In this document: positions 1 through 8,855 of the stretch, piece after piece
Numbering within the stretch: the first letter of the stretch is position 1
How the letters are laid out: every line of letters begins with the position of its first letter
DNA from: Rhodocyclales bacterium
GTDB lineage: Bacteria; Pseudomonadota; Gammaproteobacteria; Burkholderiales; Rhodocyclaceae
Reading direction: 5' to 3'
NCBI GenBank assembly: GCA_028292485.1
Contig: JAQGMG010000035.1
Span: forward strand, 1 to 64,000
Length of the DNA stretch: 64,000 nt
The notes under the pieces: generated by a model
What the model was told of the DNA's origin: nothing
Seen by the model: only the letters and a program-made list of their open reading frames with translations
Databases searched by the model: none
Made by a program: the position numbers and the translations under genes

Positions 1-227
1 TGCTGCGCACGGAAGACAAGATTCCACTGCAGGTTTATCTGAAGAAAACCATCATCGACGTAAACGTGAACGAAGAATTCGCGGGGTCGTTGCTGACGAA
101 CAGTTACTCGGTAGAAACCATCATCGCTGCCATCATTGTGCTGTCGATGATTCCCGTTCTCCTGCTGTATCCGTTCGTTCAAAAATACTTCACCAAAGGC
201 GTCATGCTCGGCGGTGTCAAGGAATGA
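1..227 (+). CDS. algM2: ABC transporter permease, C-terminal end (AlgM2-like), partial
   Basis: Only the last 74 codons are in the window; the frame is open from base 3 to a TGA. The end has one hydrophobic segment (IIAAIIVLSMIPVLLLYPF) followed by QKYFTKGVMLGGVKE, the usual end of MalG/AlgM2-type sugar-ABC inner-membrane permeases (known family ending). The next gene codes for an AlgQ-like alginate-binding protein, so I infer this is the AlgM2-type half of an alginate-oligomer importer. The identity leans on context because most of the protein is missing. The ATPase and the other permease should lie upstream. Confidence 0.75.
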   Translation, partial: LRTEDKIPLQVYLKKTIIDVNVNEEFAGSLLTNSYSVETIIAAIIVLSMIPVLLLYPFVQKYFTKGVMLGGVKE

Positions 228-253
228 ATTACTTCGAGAGAGAGACGAGACAA

Positions 254-1810
254 ATGAAGCCCTTCTTAAGACCCCTGTTTTTCAGCTTGATCCTGCTGGC
301 CACGACGGCGGGCACGGCCATCGCCAAAGAAGCAACCTGGGTGACAGACAAGCCCTTGACACTCAAGTTGCATATGCACTTCGGTGACAGGTATGTCTGG
401 GACGACAACTGGCCGGTCGCCAAGGAAGCGTTCCGCCTGACCAACGTCAAGATGACGAATACCGCCAATAAGGCGGCGACCAACAGCATGGAGCAATTCA
501 ATCTGATGATGGCGTCGGGCAATCTGCCAGACGTCGTCGGCGGTGGCAACCTGAAGGACCCCTTCATCCGTTACGGTATCGAAGGCGCTTTCATTCCGCT
601 GAACAAGCTGATCGATCAGTACGCGCCCAACATCAAGGCCTTCCTCAAGTCGCACCCTGACGTCGACCGCTCGATCCGTGCGCCGGACGGCAGCATCTAC
701 TACGTCCCCTACGTGCCAGACGGCACCGTGGCGCGTGGCTGGTTCATTCGTCAGGACTGGCTGGACAAGCTCAAGCTGAAGCAACCGCAGACGGTCGAAG
801 AGCTCCACACGGTGCTCAAGGCATTCAAGGAAAAGGATCCGAACGGCAACGGCAAGGCCGACGAAGTCCCTTTCTTTGCGCGTGATTTCCAGGAGGCTTA
901 TCGACTGGTCAATCTCTGGGGCGCGCGCTCGTCCGGTTCTGATTCCTACCTGGATTTCATCCTCGATGCCAACGGCAAGGTCAAGCATCCCTTTGCTGAG
1001 CCAGGATTCCGCGACGGGATTCGCAATGTAGCCAAGTGGTATTCCGAAGGCCTGATCGATGCCGAAATCTTTACCCGCCGGGCACGCGCACGCGAGCAAC
1101 TGCTGGGCACCAACGTGGGCGGTGTAACGCATGACTGGTTTGGCACGACGGCAAGCTTCAATGAAGCATTGGCACCCACCATTCCCGGCTTCAAGTTTGT
1201 GCCGATGGCGCCACCCGCCGACTCCACCGGCAAGCGTTGGGAAGAAGATGCACGCCTGCCGGTGCGTCCTGACGGTTGGGCCATCACGCTCAACAACAAG
1301 AACCCCGTGGAGACCATCAAGTACTTCGACTTCTATTTTGGCCGCAAGGGCCGCAATCTGGCCAACTTCGGCGTTGAGGGCGTGAATTACGACATCAAGG
1401 ATGGCAAACCCGTCTTCCGTGAATCCGTTCTCAAGGCCAAGCAGTCCGTCCTGAATCAAATGAAGGACATCGGTGCACAGATTCCAATCGGCTTCTGGCA
1501 AGACTTCGATTACGAGCGTCAATGGACGACACCCATTGCGCTGGTTGGCGTCGATATGTACCAGAAGAACAAATACCTTGCGCCACAGTTTCCTGGTGTC
1601 GTCATGAACAAGGAAGAACGCGCCATCTATGACCAGTATGCGACCGACGTGCAAACCTACATGCTGGAAATGGCGCAGAACTGGGTATTGGGCGCCAAGA
1701 ATGTGGACAAGACATGGGATGAGTACCAGGCAAAACTGAAGAGCTTGGGCTATTTCCAGATGCTTACGGTAATGCAGGCCGCATACAACCGCCAGACAGG
1801 AAAGCACTAG
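254..1810 (+). CDS. algQ2: alginate-oligosaccharide ABC transporter substrate-binding protein (AlgQ1/AlgQ2-like)
   Basis: This 518-aa periplasmic binding protein should deliver alginate oligomers to the AlgM1/M2-S importer. It has a signal peptide of about 24 residues ending AIA before KEATWV. From recall, the mature protein matches Sphingomonas A1 AlgQ2 closely along its length, for example EQFNLMMASG, FIRQDWLDKL, GFWQDFDYERQW. Residues about 195-204 (DPNGNGKADE) form the EF-hand-like calcium loop described for AlgQ2. An ATG 30 bases earlier overlaps the permease stop (ATGA), but the start used here places the signal peptide at the N-terminus and follows a GAGAGAG-rich stretch. It is likely co-transcribed with the permease. 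Confidence 0.9.
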   Translation: MKPFLRPLFFSLILLATTAGTAIAKEATWVTDKPLTLKLHMHFGDRYVWDDNWPVAKEAFRLTNVKMTNTANKAATNSMEQFNLMMASGNLPDVVGGGNLKDPFIRYGIEGAFIPLNKLIDQYAPNIKAFLKSHPDVDRSIRAPDGSIYYVPYVPDGTVARGWFIRQDWLDKLKLKQPQTVEELHTVLKAFKEKDPNGNGKADEVPFFARDFQEAYRLVNLWGARSSGSDSYLDFILDANGKVKHPFAEPGFRDGIRNVAKWYSEGLIDAEIFTRRARAREQLLGTNVGGVTHDWFGTTASFNEALAPTIPGFKFVPMAPPADSTGKRWEEDARLPVRPDGWAITLNNKNPVETIKYFDFYFGRKGRNLANFGVEGVNYDIKDGKPVFRESVLKAKQSVLNQMKDIGAQIPIGFWQDFDYERQWTTPIALVGVDMYQKNKYLAPQFPGVVMNKEERAIYDQYATDVQTYMLEMAQNWVLGAKNVDKTWDEYQAKLKSLGYFQMLTVMQAAYNRQTGKH

Positions 1811-2036
1811 TCGTCGTATTTCCAATATGACGATCGATTTATGAATATCTGGCTTCCAGTAGGGCGTCCGTTGACACCGGCGCAACACCTGGAGGCCAGA
1901 GTGGCGTTCCGCTTCTGCGAGTTCCGGATCACGCCAGATTTTCAGCTAAACCTGACGATAAATCTGCTCTGATCTACCTATTGCGTAGATGGGACTGCAT
2001 CCATTCCGGGTGCAAATGTTCTCTTGGATTGCATGC

Positions 2037-4331
2037 ATGAAGAAGCTAGACCAGCCTATCCCGGGAAATATGACTATTCAATATTTCCCCGACAGCATAG
2101 AGATTGCTGAAAATCCTCCACGTTTCATCTGGCTGCCGGATATCGACGACGAGGCGCGTTATGCCTTGCAAATCAAAGGCGTGGATGCTGCCAAGGGCAA
2201 GGAATTCCTGTTCAGCAACATCAAACAGAATTTCTACACGCCGGACCTCTGCCTGGAACCGGGCCGCTATGTCTGGTCCTACGCCCTCTGGGACGTGTCG
2301 AGTGGCAAGACCAGCTCCGAATGGAGTACCGAGCGAGCATTCACCGTCGTCGATGGCTTGCCGCAAACACCTGCCCTGAAGCATGAACACCGCTATGCGG
2401 ATTGCGACATGCAACGCCCCCGCCTTTGGCTGCGCCCTGGCGAATTGTCGAGCATGCGCGAAAATGTTCTGGCCGATCCCCAATATTGCCAATGGTCGAA
2501 TTTCGTCGAGAAATCGGTCGACCCGTGGCGCAATCGCGAGCTGATTCCCGAGCCCTCGCCCTACCCGAATAACAAGCGTGTGCCCAAGCTGTGGCGCCAG
2601 ATGTACATCGACTGCCAGGAAGTCTTCTACGCAGTCCGTCACCTGTCGGTGGCCGGTCGCATCCTCGACGATGCCGAGATCATTGCCGATGCACGTCGCT
2701 GGCTGCTACACGTCGCTTCCTGGAATCCCGCTGGCACGACTTCGCGCGAATACAACGACGAGGCCTCGTTCCGCGTCGCCTCCTCGCTGGCCTGGGGCTA
2801 TGACTGGCTCTACGATTACCTGAGCGCGGAAGAGCGCGCGCACGTTCGCGACACGCTCGCCACACGCATGCGCGAGATCGTCACGCACGTCATCGTACGC
2901 GCCAAGATTCACCTCTTCCCCTACGACAGCCACGCAGTGCGTGCCCTGTCCGCCATCATCGTGCCATGTGCCATTGCGCTGATCGGCGATATCCCCGAGG
3001 CACAGGACTGGCTCGACTACGCCATCAACTATTACGAAGGCCCATTCCCTCCGTGGGGCGGTGCCGAAGGGGGTTGGGCCGAAGGCCCCGGCTACTGGAT
3101 GACGGCCATGGCGTACTACACCGAGGCCGCCAATCTGCTGCGCAAATTCGTAGGCCACGATTTTTACCAGCGCGCATTCTTCAAGAACACGGGGTTCTTT
3201 CCCCTCTACACGCGCTCACAGAATGCCGTGCGCACGTTCTTCTGCGATGACTCGACACTAGGTGCGAAGCCCGGCCTCAAGGTCGCCCATAACATGCGCC
3301 AGTTTGCGGGCGTCGCGCAGAACCCCTATTTCCAGTGGTATTTCGAACAGGTGAAAGTTTCCAGCGCTGGCACCGAGATGGAGTTCTACAACTGGGGCTG
3401 GTGGAATTTCCCATTCGACGATTTGCAGTATCTGCACGACTACCCGCATGTCGAAGCCAGGGAACCTGTCGACCTGCCAGTCGTGCGACATTTCAAGGAC
3501 ATCGGCTGGGTCGCGATCCAGAAGAACATGCACCTGCCCGAGGAACATATCCAGTTCGTGACCAAGTGCAGCAAGTACGGCACGATCAGCCACAGTCATG
3601 GCGATCAGAGTGCCTTCGTGATGTTCGCCTATGGCGAAGATCTGGCCATTCACAGCGGCCATTATATTGCGCACGGCACACCGATGCATTTGGACTGGCG
3701 GCGGCAGACTTTGTCGAAAAATGCCATCCTCATGGATGGCAAAGGTCAATACGCCGGTTCGAACAAGATGGAATGCCGCAAATCGTCCGGTCGCGTGCTC
3801 GAAGTCTCGCAACGCGAAGGCGCGCACTTCATCAGCATGGACCCGACCGACGCATATCGCATCGAGACCCCCTATCTCAAGCGCTATCGCCGCGACATCC
3901 ACTTCGTGCACGACAGCTACTTCATCATTGTCGATCAAGTCGAGTTCAAGCAGGAAGCCGGCATCCAATGGCGTTTGCATACGCTCGGCGCCTGCGACAT
4001 CAGCAACCGCGTGTTCCGCTACGAAGGCGAAAAGGCGGGGCTGACAGGCGAGTTCGTATTCAATTCATCCGGCCCGATCAGTCTGCGCAATATCGAAGGC
4101 TTCGAAACACTGCAACCCGCAGATTACGAAGGCTTGCCGCGTCATTGGTGCATCGAAGCGAGTACGCCCAAAGCGCTCAAGCAAACATTGGTGACACTGG
4201 TCACACCTTATGCGAAGGGACGCGGCAAGCGCGTGTTCCATTTCAACGACGACCAGGGCTTCGCCACCAACCTGTATTTCCAGGACGATATGAATCGCTT
4301 CTACACCATCTCATTGCCCAAGAATTTCTAG
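2037..4331 (+). CDS. exo-type oligoalginate lyase, heparinase II/III-like (PL15 family, Atu3025-like)
   Basis: This 764-aa protein should cleave alginate oligomers from the end to monomeric unsaturated uronate. Its N-terminus (ENPPRFIWLPDIDDEARYAL) and many blocks resemble Atu3025 of Agrobacterium, the PL15 exo-lyase of about 776 aa (recalled similarity). Likely catalytic residues are His299 in YDSHAVR and Tyr353 in EGPGYWMTAMAY; a later SHSHGDQ motif fits the heparinase II/III C-terminal sheet domain. There is no signal peptide, so it probably acts in the cytoplasm on imported oligomers. An in-frame ATG 48 bases upstream (1989) is possible; neither start has a strong ribosome-binding site. 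Confidence 0.88.
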   Translation: MKKLDQPIPGNMTIQYFPDSIEIAENPPRFIWLPDIDDEARYALQIKGVDAAKGKEFLFSNIKQNFYTPDLCLEPGRYVWSYALWDVSSGKTSSEWSTERAFTVVDGLPQTPALKHEHRYADCDMQRPRLWLRPGELSSMRENVLADPQYCQWSNFVEKSVDPWRNRELIPEPSPYPNNKRVPKLWRQMYIDCQEVFYAVRHLSVAGRILDDAEIIADARRWLLHVASWNPAGTTSREYNDEASFRVASSLAWGYDWLYDYLSAEERAHVRDTLATRMREIVTHVIVRAKIHLFPYDSHAVRALSAIIVPCAIALIGDIPEAQDWLDYAINYYEGPFPPWGGAEGGWAEGPGYWMTAMAYYTEAANLLRKFVGHDFYQRAFFKNTGFFPLYTRSQNAVRTFFCDDSTLGAKPGLKVAHNMRQFAGVAQNPYFQWYFEQVKVSSAGTEMEFYNWGWWNFPFDDLQYLHDYPHVEAREPVDLPVVRHFKDIGWVAIQKNMHLPEEHIQFVTKCSKYGTISHSHGDQSAFVMFAYGEDLAIHSGHYIAHGTPMHLDWRRQTLSKNAILMDGKGQYAGSNKMECRKSSGRVLEVSQREGAHFISMDPTDAYRIETPYLKRYRRDIHFVHDSYFIIVDQVEFKQEAGIQWRLHTLGACDISNRVFRYEGEKAGLTGEFVFNSSGPISLRNIEGFETLQPADYEGLPRHWCIEASTPKALKQTLVTLVTPYAKGRGKRVFHFNDDQGFATNLYFQDDMNRFYTISLPKNF

Positions 4332-4380
4332 GCACAAAAGATGGCAAAATGCCGCAGCATGCTTTCGCAATACGAAACGT

Positions 4381-5562
4381 ATGACACGCCCTGATGCATT
4401 GAAGAATATCGAAGCCTGTACCCAAGCCGCGCTTGAGCTGCTGCAACGCAATCTCACCCCCCACGGCATCCTCGCAGCCAGCCGCACCGACGCGGCGGTA
4501 GCGCGGCGTTACACGCGCATCTTCGGGCGCGATGCGGCGATCTGTGTGATGGCGATGTGCGGCAGTGGTGTTGCCGAGCTTGAGCAAGGCGCCATCGCCA
4601 GCCTCGATGCACTGGCGGCGCAGCAGGCGGGCAATGGGCAGATTCCGAAGTACGTCGACCCCGAGGGCCAGGATGCAGATTTCTGGTATCTAGGATGCAT
4701 AGACGCGACGCTGTGGTGGCTGATCGCGGTGAACCATGTGTGCCGCCACGGCCCGGTAGGCGCGGAGCGCTGGAGTACCCAGATCGCGCTGGCCATCAAC
4801 TGGCTGCTGGCGCAGGAGCATCAACACTTCCGGCTCTTGCAGCAGAACGAAGCCAGCGACTGGGCAGACATCATGCCGCGCTCGGGTTACGTGCTCTACA
4901 GCAACGCCCTCTGGTACGAGGTAAAGCGGCGCTACGTGCTGGCCGATGCCGAGGCAACGCGCTTTCACTTCAACCACCTGTTCAATCCTTTCCAGCGCGA
5001 TCTGCCCGAGTATCACCGTGCACGCTTGCTGACGCACTATGCGCGCCGTGGGCGACGCGATCCGGGCTTGTACCTGAGCTTCGTGAACCTGGCGATGACC
5101 GGCAACGAGGGCGATGTGTTCGGCAATGTGCTGGCAATGCTGTGCGGGCTTGCCGACGAGTCGATGAGTCATCGCATCGTGAACACGATCACCACCGCGC
5201 ATGCCAGCCAGCCCTGGCCGATTCGCGTGGTACTGCACCCGCTATCGCCGCAGCATGAGTTGTGGCGGCTGTACATGGGGCGGCATCAGCAGAACAAGAT
5301 GCATCAGTATCACAACGGCGGCATCTGGCCCTTCGTTGGCGGTTTCTGGATCATGGCGCTGGCACGTCTGGGCATGGAGGAACTGGCCTGGGCCGAGCTC
5401 GACCGCTTCGCGCAGGTGAGCGAGCTCGATAACTGGCGCTTCACCGAATGGTTCCACGGCAAGACGCTGGCGCCCATGGGCATGGCCGGCCAGAGCTGGA
5501 ACGCGGCAACGTTTCTGCTCGCCGCGCGTACATTGCAGGGAGAGGGAAATAAGGCCTGGTGA
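4381..5562 (+). CDS. (alpha/alpha)6-barrel glycoside hydrolase, GH100 / amylo-alpha-1,6-glucosidase-like
   Basis: The 393-aa soluble protein has RIFGRDAAI near residue 43, and in the C-terminal third HNGGIWPFVGGFW followed by EWFHGKTLAPMGMAGQSWNAA. These are the kinds of motifs seen in GH100 invertases and amylo-alpha-1,6-glucosidase-like (alpha/alpha)6 enzymes. It lies 49 bases after the PL15 gene in the same direction, so it may share its mRNA. The substrate is unknown; context suggests an intracellular saccharide, perhaps a storage sugar or solute. No signal peptide or membrane segment is seen. The family call is moderate and the substrate is not claimed. Confidence 0.6.
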   Translation: MTRPDALKNIEACTQAALELLQRNLTPHGILAASRTDAAVARRYTRIFGRDAAICVMAMCGSGVAELEQGAIASLDALAAQQAGNGQIPKYVDPEGQDADFWYLGCIDATLWWLIAVNHVCRHGPVGAERWSTQIALAINWLLAQEHQHFRLLQQNEASDWADIMPRSGYVLYSNALWYEVKRRYVLADAEATRFHFNHLFNPFQRDLPEYHRARLLTHYARRGRRDPGLYLSFVNLAMTGNEGDVFGNVLAMLCGLADESMSHRIVNTITTAHASQPWPIRVVLHPLSPQHELWRLYMGRHQQNKMHQYHNGGIWPFVGGFWIMALARLGMEELAWAELDRFAQVSELDNWRFTEWFHGKTLAPMGMAGQSWNAATFLLAARTLQGEGNKAW

Positions 5563-5682
5563 TCCTGGCCGGTGGCTGTTCACTCCGCCATCAGGGTCAG
5601 GGTATTCTTTGAGGTAATCAGGGGCCTTGCCCGAGCGGTATGCCCTGCTCGACTTTATTCATGTATGAACCCGGGAGAGATC

Positions 5683-6120
5683 ATGGCCAAGACGTGGGAA
5701 AACATCGAATGCGAGTTCTTCACTGGCAATACAGAGAACTCGATGGGCGATTCGAAGTATCTGATCCTGAGCGACAAGATGACGCGCACGGCGCTGATCA
5801 ATTTCAAGCGCGCGCCGAGTCAGGTGCTCTCGGAAAACCCCGCCATCTGTTATCTCGACCCGACCGGTCACCTGCACAGGGTGATCATGGAGACGCCGAA
5901 TGATGATGACATACGCATCGCCGATGTGAACGGCGACCGCATCGTGGTGGGCGTATCGCGTGGTCCGATGGAGCCTTTCTACGGCGAGTGCAGCCGCAAG
6001 CCGGCCAACGGCCTGTGCACCTTCGACTTCAAAAATGACAATGGCCTGCTCAGCCACATCCACGTTGGCCACGTCGTGAAGCTGCTGAGCCTCGGCCGGC
6101 CACGTCGCAATTCCGTCTGA
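5683..6120 (+). CDS. hypothetical protein in alginate locus
   Basis: The 145-aa soluble protein is not recognised. It is charged, with no signal peptide or membrane segment. It contains LSDKMTRTALINFKRAPS, then a region rich in Asp (ETPNDDDIRIADVNGDRIVVGV) and a C-terminal HIHVGHVVKLLSLGRP. The start was chosen because GGGAGAGATC lies just before this ATG; an ATG 18 bases upstream is also in frame. It sits between the glycosidase and the PF05426 lyase on the same strand, so it may belong to the alginate operon. Confidence 0.55.
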   Translation: MAKTWENIECEFFTGNTENSMGDSKYLILSDKMTRTALINFKRAPSQVLSENPAICYLDPTGHLHRVIMETPNDDDIRIADVNGDRIVVGVSRGPMEPFYGECSRKPANGLCTFDFKNDNGLLSHIHVGHVVKLLSLGRPRRNSV

Positions 6121-6460
6121 TCGCTGGCGAGAGGCGCTTGCCTGGACCTTGAAATTGGCGGCGCGGCTCACAAGGCGCTGCGATGAAGTGCTCAGGCTTT
6201 GTGCGCTGCGGCCTGCGAGGGCACGTGCGTTGTTGGCGTCCTCCGCCATGTCTGCAATGCGATCAACGTGCTGGGCGATTAGTAGCCGGGCAATGAGCTG
6301 GCTAGCGGTGAATTGTTCGCATCCTGTGGAGCAGGCGGTTTTCCCGTAGATCCTTATAGAAAACGCCAGCGCGTCCGTTATTACCCTTTGGCCCTGCATG
6401 ACGAACGGCACGGCCACGCACCGTATCAGATCAACACCGCTAGCGACTGGGGACAAGGCA
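6121..6460. other. intergenic stretch without a convincing gene
   Basis: About 340 bases separate the 145-aa hypothetical gene from the PF05426 lyase. Short open frames exist on both strands but none has a ribosome-binding site or recognisable protein. I see no tRNA, strong terminator or repeat here. It may carry the promoter of the lyase. Confidence 0.4.
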
Positions 6461-7696
6461 ATGGCACTTCAAACAGACAACACATCTTCGACCACCGGCC
6501 CGGCAGTCATCACCATGGATGGCAGCTACCTGGCCCTGACCAAGGCGCGCCTCGCTGAACGCCCGGCTTCGCTCATGCCTGCCTATGAAAAGCTGCTGCA
6601 GGACGCCGCAGCCTTGCTGGCCCTCGAAGCCGAAGCGGTGACACGCAAGAAGATTGTTCCTCCCAGTGGCGACAAACACGATTACATGAGTCTGGCGCCG
6701 TACTGGTGGCCAAATCCCGATACGCCAGACGGCCTGCCATACGTGCAGCGTGACGGTGAGTTCAACCCGTCATCGAAAAACGGGGACACGGATTCAGTAC
6801 GCATGCAGACGATGTGCATGGGCATTCAATGCACCTCGCTGGCCTATTACTTCACTGACGATGCCCGCTATGCGGCCAAGACGGCCGAGTTCATCCGCAC
6901 CTGGTTCATCACGCCCGAAACCCGCATGAATCCGAACCTGCGCTATGGCCAGGCGGTCATGGGGCGGTTTGACGGTCGCGGTATCGGGCTGATCGACACC
7001 CGCAATCTGTGGATGGTGACGGATGCCGTGCAACTGCTCGAAGGCTCGGGCGCGTTGTCTGCGGCAGAAGTCAACAGCGTCAAGATGTGGATGAAGGAGT
7101 TCGCTGACTGGATGCTCAATAGCAACATCGGCATCGACGAGTTCAATGCGCACAACAACCACGGCACGTTTTATGACATGCAAATTGCCAGCTATATGTT
7201 GTTTGCCGGCGACCTGGACACGGCCAGACGTGCCGTCCAGCGTGCGCTGGAGTTGCGCATCAACGGACAGATCTCGATAGAGGGCAAGCAATACGCCGAA
7301 CTGGAGCGTACGACGCCGTTTCACTACTGTGCGTTCAATCTCGACGCCATGATGAACGTTGCGCGCTATGGCGAACAAGTGGGCGTCGACGTATGGAAAG
7401 TGCGTGAGAAAGGTCGCGGCCTGCGCAATGCGCTCAACTATCTCATCCCGTTTGCGGTAGCGCCTGCCACCTGGCCCTACAAGGAGTTGCGCGGTCACGC
7501 CGAAACAGAGCTGGCCATGCCGCTGCTGCTCAAAGCCGCACGCGCCTATGGTGATGACAACTACAGTCACGCGGTCACGCAACTCGAAGAGCGGTCGCTC
7601 GTCGCGCAGGAATATATCGCGCTCTACAAGGCGATCGGCTTGCCACACCCGACGACAAGTAATTCGGTAGATCGCCTGATATGGCCCGTCAAATAA
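6461..7696 (+). CDS. alginate lyase family protein (PF05426)
   Basis: The 411-aa protein carries the family hallmark YMSLAPYWWPNPDTPDG...PYVQRDGEFNP at about residues 69-103, and NAHNNHGTFYDMQ in the middle, where the lyase catalytic Asn/His region lies in this (alpha/alpha)6 family. It presumably beta-eliminates alginate or a related uronan. The chosen start gives a natural N-terminus; an in-frame ATG 63 bases upstream only adds an unrelated leader. No signal peptide is visible, so it is probably cytoplasmic and works with the PL15 enzyme on imported oligomers. The exact substrate cannot be read from sequence. Confidence 0.82.
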   Translation: MALQTDNTSSTTGPAVITMDGSYLALTKARLAERPASLMPAYEKLLQDAAALLALEAEAVTRKKIVPPSGDKHDYMSLAPYWWPNPDTPDGLPYVQRDGEFNPSSKNGDTDSVRMQTMCMGIQCTSLAYYFTDDARYAAKTAEFIRTWFITPETRMNPNLRYGQAVMGRFDGRGIGLIDTRNLWMVTDAVQLLEGSGALSAAEVNSVKMWMKEFADWMLNSNIGIDEFNAHNNHGTFYDMQIASYMLFAGDLDTARRAVQRALELRINGQISIEGKQYAELERTTPFHYCAFNLDAMMNVARYGEQVGVDVWKVREKGRGLRNALNYLIPFAVAPATWPYKELRGHAETELAMPLLLKAARAYGDDNYSHAVTQLEERSLVAQEYIALYKAIGLPHPTTSNSVDRLIWPVK

Positions 7697-7769
7697 ACAC
7701 CTCAAGCGCCAGCATGATTTTGCGCCAGAGTTAATCCGAGCCTGTCCGGCCCGAAAATACCAGTTCAAT

Positions 7770-7795
7770 ATAACGGCCGCATTTGCGGCCGTTAT
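7770..7795 (+). terminator. hairpin downstream of PF05426 lyase
   Basis: An 11-bp perfect stem (ATAACGGCCGC / GCGGCCGTTAT) closes a 4-base loop about 75 bases after the lyase stop. There is no strong T-run, so it may be a weak terminator or mRNA-stabilising hairpin. Confidence 0.55.
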
Positions 7796-7913
7796 GCCAT
7801 TATGCTTGCCGGCACGGCCAGCCAGAACCAGGAAGTTCGCATTGTCTTGTCGCGGCCGATCAGGCTTGCGCTTCACAACGGCCATCAGTCCGACAGGCAG
7901 AATCGGGATTCCT

Positions 7914-8702
7914 GTGAAGAAAAACGATAACAAGAGCATGGGCAAACGACCGGACAACAGCCGGGGCACTGCTGCGGCCAGCGAGCCTGAGCCGGGCATC
8001 GTCATCACCTGCGAACACGGTGGCAATCGCATTCCCTCACGCTATCGAGGGCTTTTCACCTTTCATCAGGCGTTGCTGCAAACGCATAGAGGTTACGACC
8101 CCGGGGCGCTGCTGATGGCACAAGACCTCGCCAAAGCCTTCGCCGCACCCATGGTTTCATCGACCGTCAGCCGCTTGCTGGTCGACCTGAATCGCTCTGT
8201 CGGCAACCCGGCCCAGTTTTTCGAGGCAACGGCCAGAGAGCCTGCCGCGCTGCGTCAGCAGATATTACAAATGCATTATGCGCCGTATCGCGCCAAGGCC
8301 GAGCACCTGGCAAGGCAGGCCGTGGCCCGTCACGGCCGCGTGGTTCACATCTCGTCGCACAGCTTCACGCCGGAGCTCGATGGCGAGGTACGCCAGGCCG
8401 ACATCGGGCTGCTGTATGACCCGACCCGGCCTGGCGAGGTGGAGCTGTGCGCGCGCTGGAAAGCAGCACTGAAAGCGCACGCATGCGATCTGGTGGTGCG
8501 CCGCAACTACCCGTACCAGGGAAAAGGCGACGGATTGGCGTCCTGGTTTCGACGGCAACTGACGCCGGATGCCTACATCGGCGTCGAGCTTGAGATCAAC
8601 CAGAAGCATGTTTTCGCTGGCGGCCCGCCCTGGACGGCACTGCGCAAGCTGATTGTGGCGTCACTGCGCAACGCGCTTCAGGGCAGAACGAGGCTCTTCT
8701 AG
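7914..8702 (+). CDS. N-formylglutamate amidohydrolase family protein
   Basis: The 262-aa protein matches the FGase family (PF05013): an early VITCEHGGNRIP motif, SRLLVDLNRS, VHISSHSFTPELDGE and VELEINQKHV, including the His and Glu residues expected to bind metal. Family members hydrolyse N-formyl-glutamate or related formyl amides. No hut genes are beside it, so a histidine-degradation role is not supported by context. The start is unclear: GTG used here, or ATG at 7938; the longer frame from 7794 crosses the upstream hairpin and is unlikely. Confidence 0.82.
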   Translation: MKKNDNKSMGKRPDNSRGTAAASEPEPGIVITCEHGGNRIPSRYRGLFTFHQALLQTHRGYDPGALLMAQDLAKAFAAPMVSSTVSRLLVDLNRSVGNPAQFFEATAREPAALRQQILQMHYAPYRAKAEHLARQAVARHGRVVHISSHSFTPELDGEVRQADIGLLYDPTRPGEVELCARWKAALKAHACDLVVRRNYPYQGKGDGLASWFRRQLTPDAYIGVELEINQKHVFAGGPPWTALRKLIVASLRNALQGRTRLF

Positions 8703-8855
8703 CAATACGGCACGAATACTGCGACTGAAATGGCACTTGAGGATTTGAGCGCCAATAAACAATCCACTCGCAAGCCCTCGCAAACCAATCGAACGAACCC
8801 GATGTCAGCGCACCCCGACCAGCAGGGACGCGCTGGCGTCCAGCAGGAGCACCGC

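Noticed and set aside
266-1888. Long minus-strand open frame of 540 codons opposite the AlgQ-like gene
   Set aside because: It is the antisense of a clear AlgQ-like protein, in a high-GC gene where such frames are common, and its translation matches nothing.
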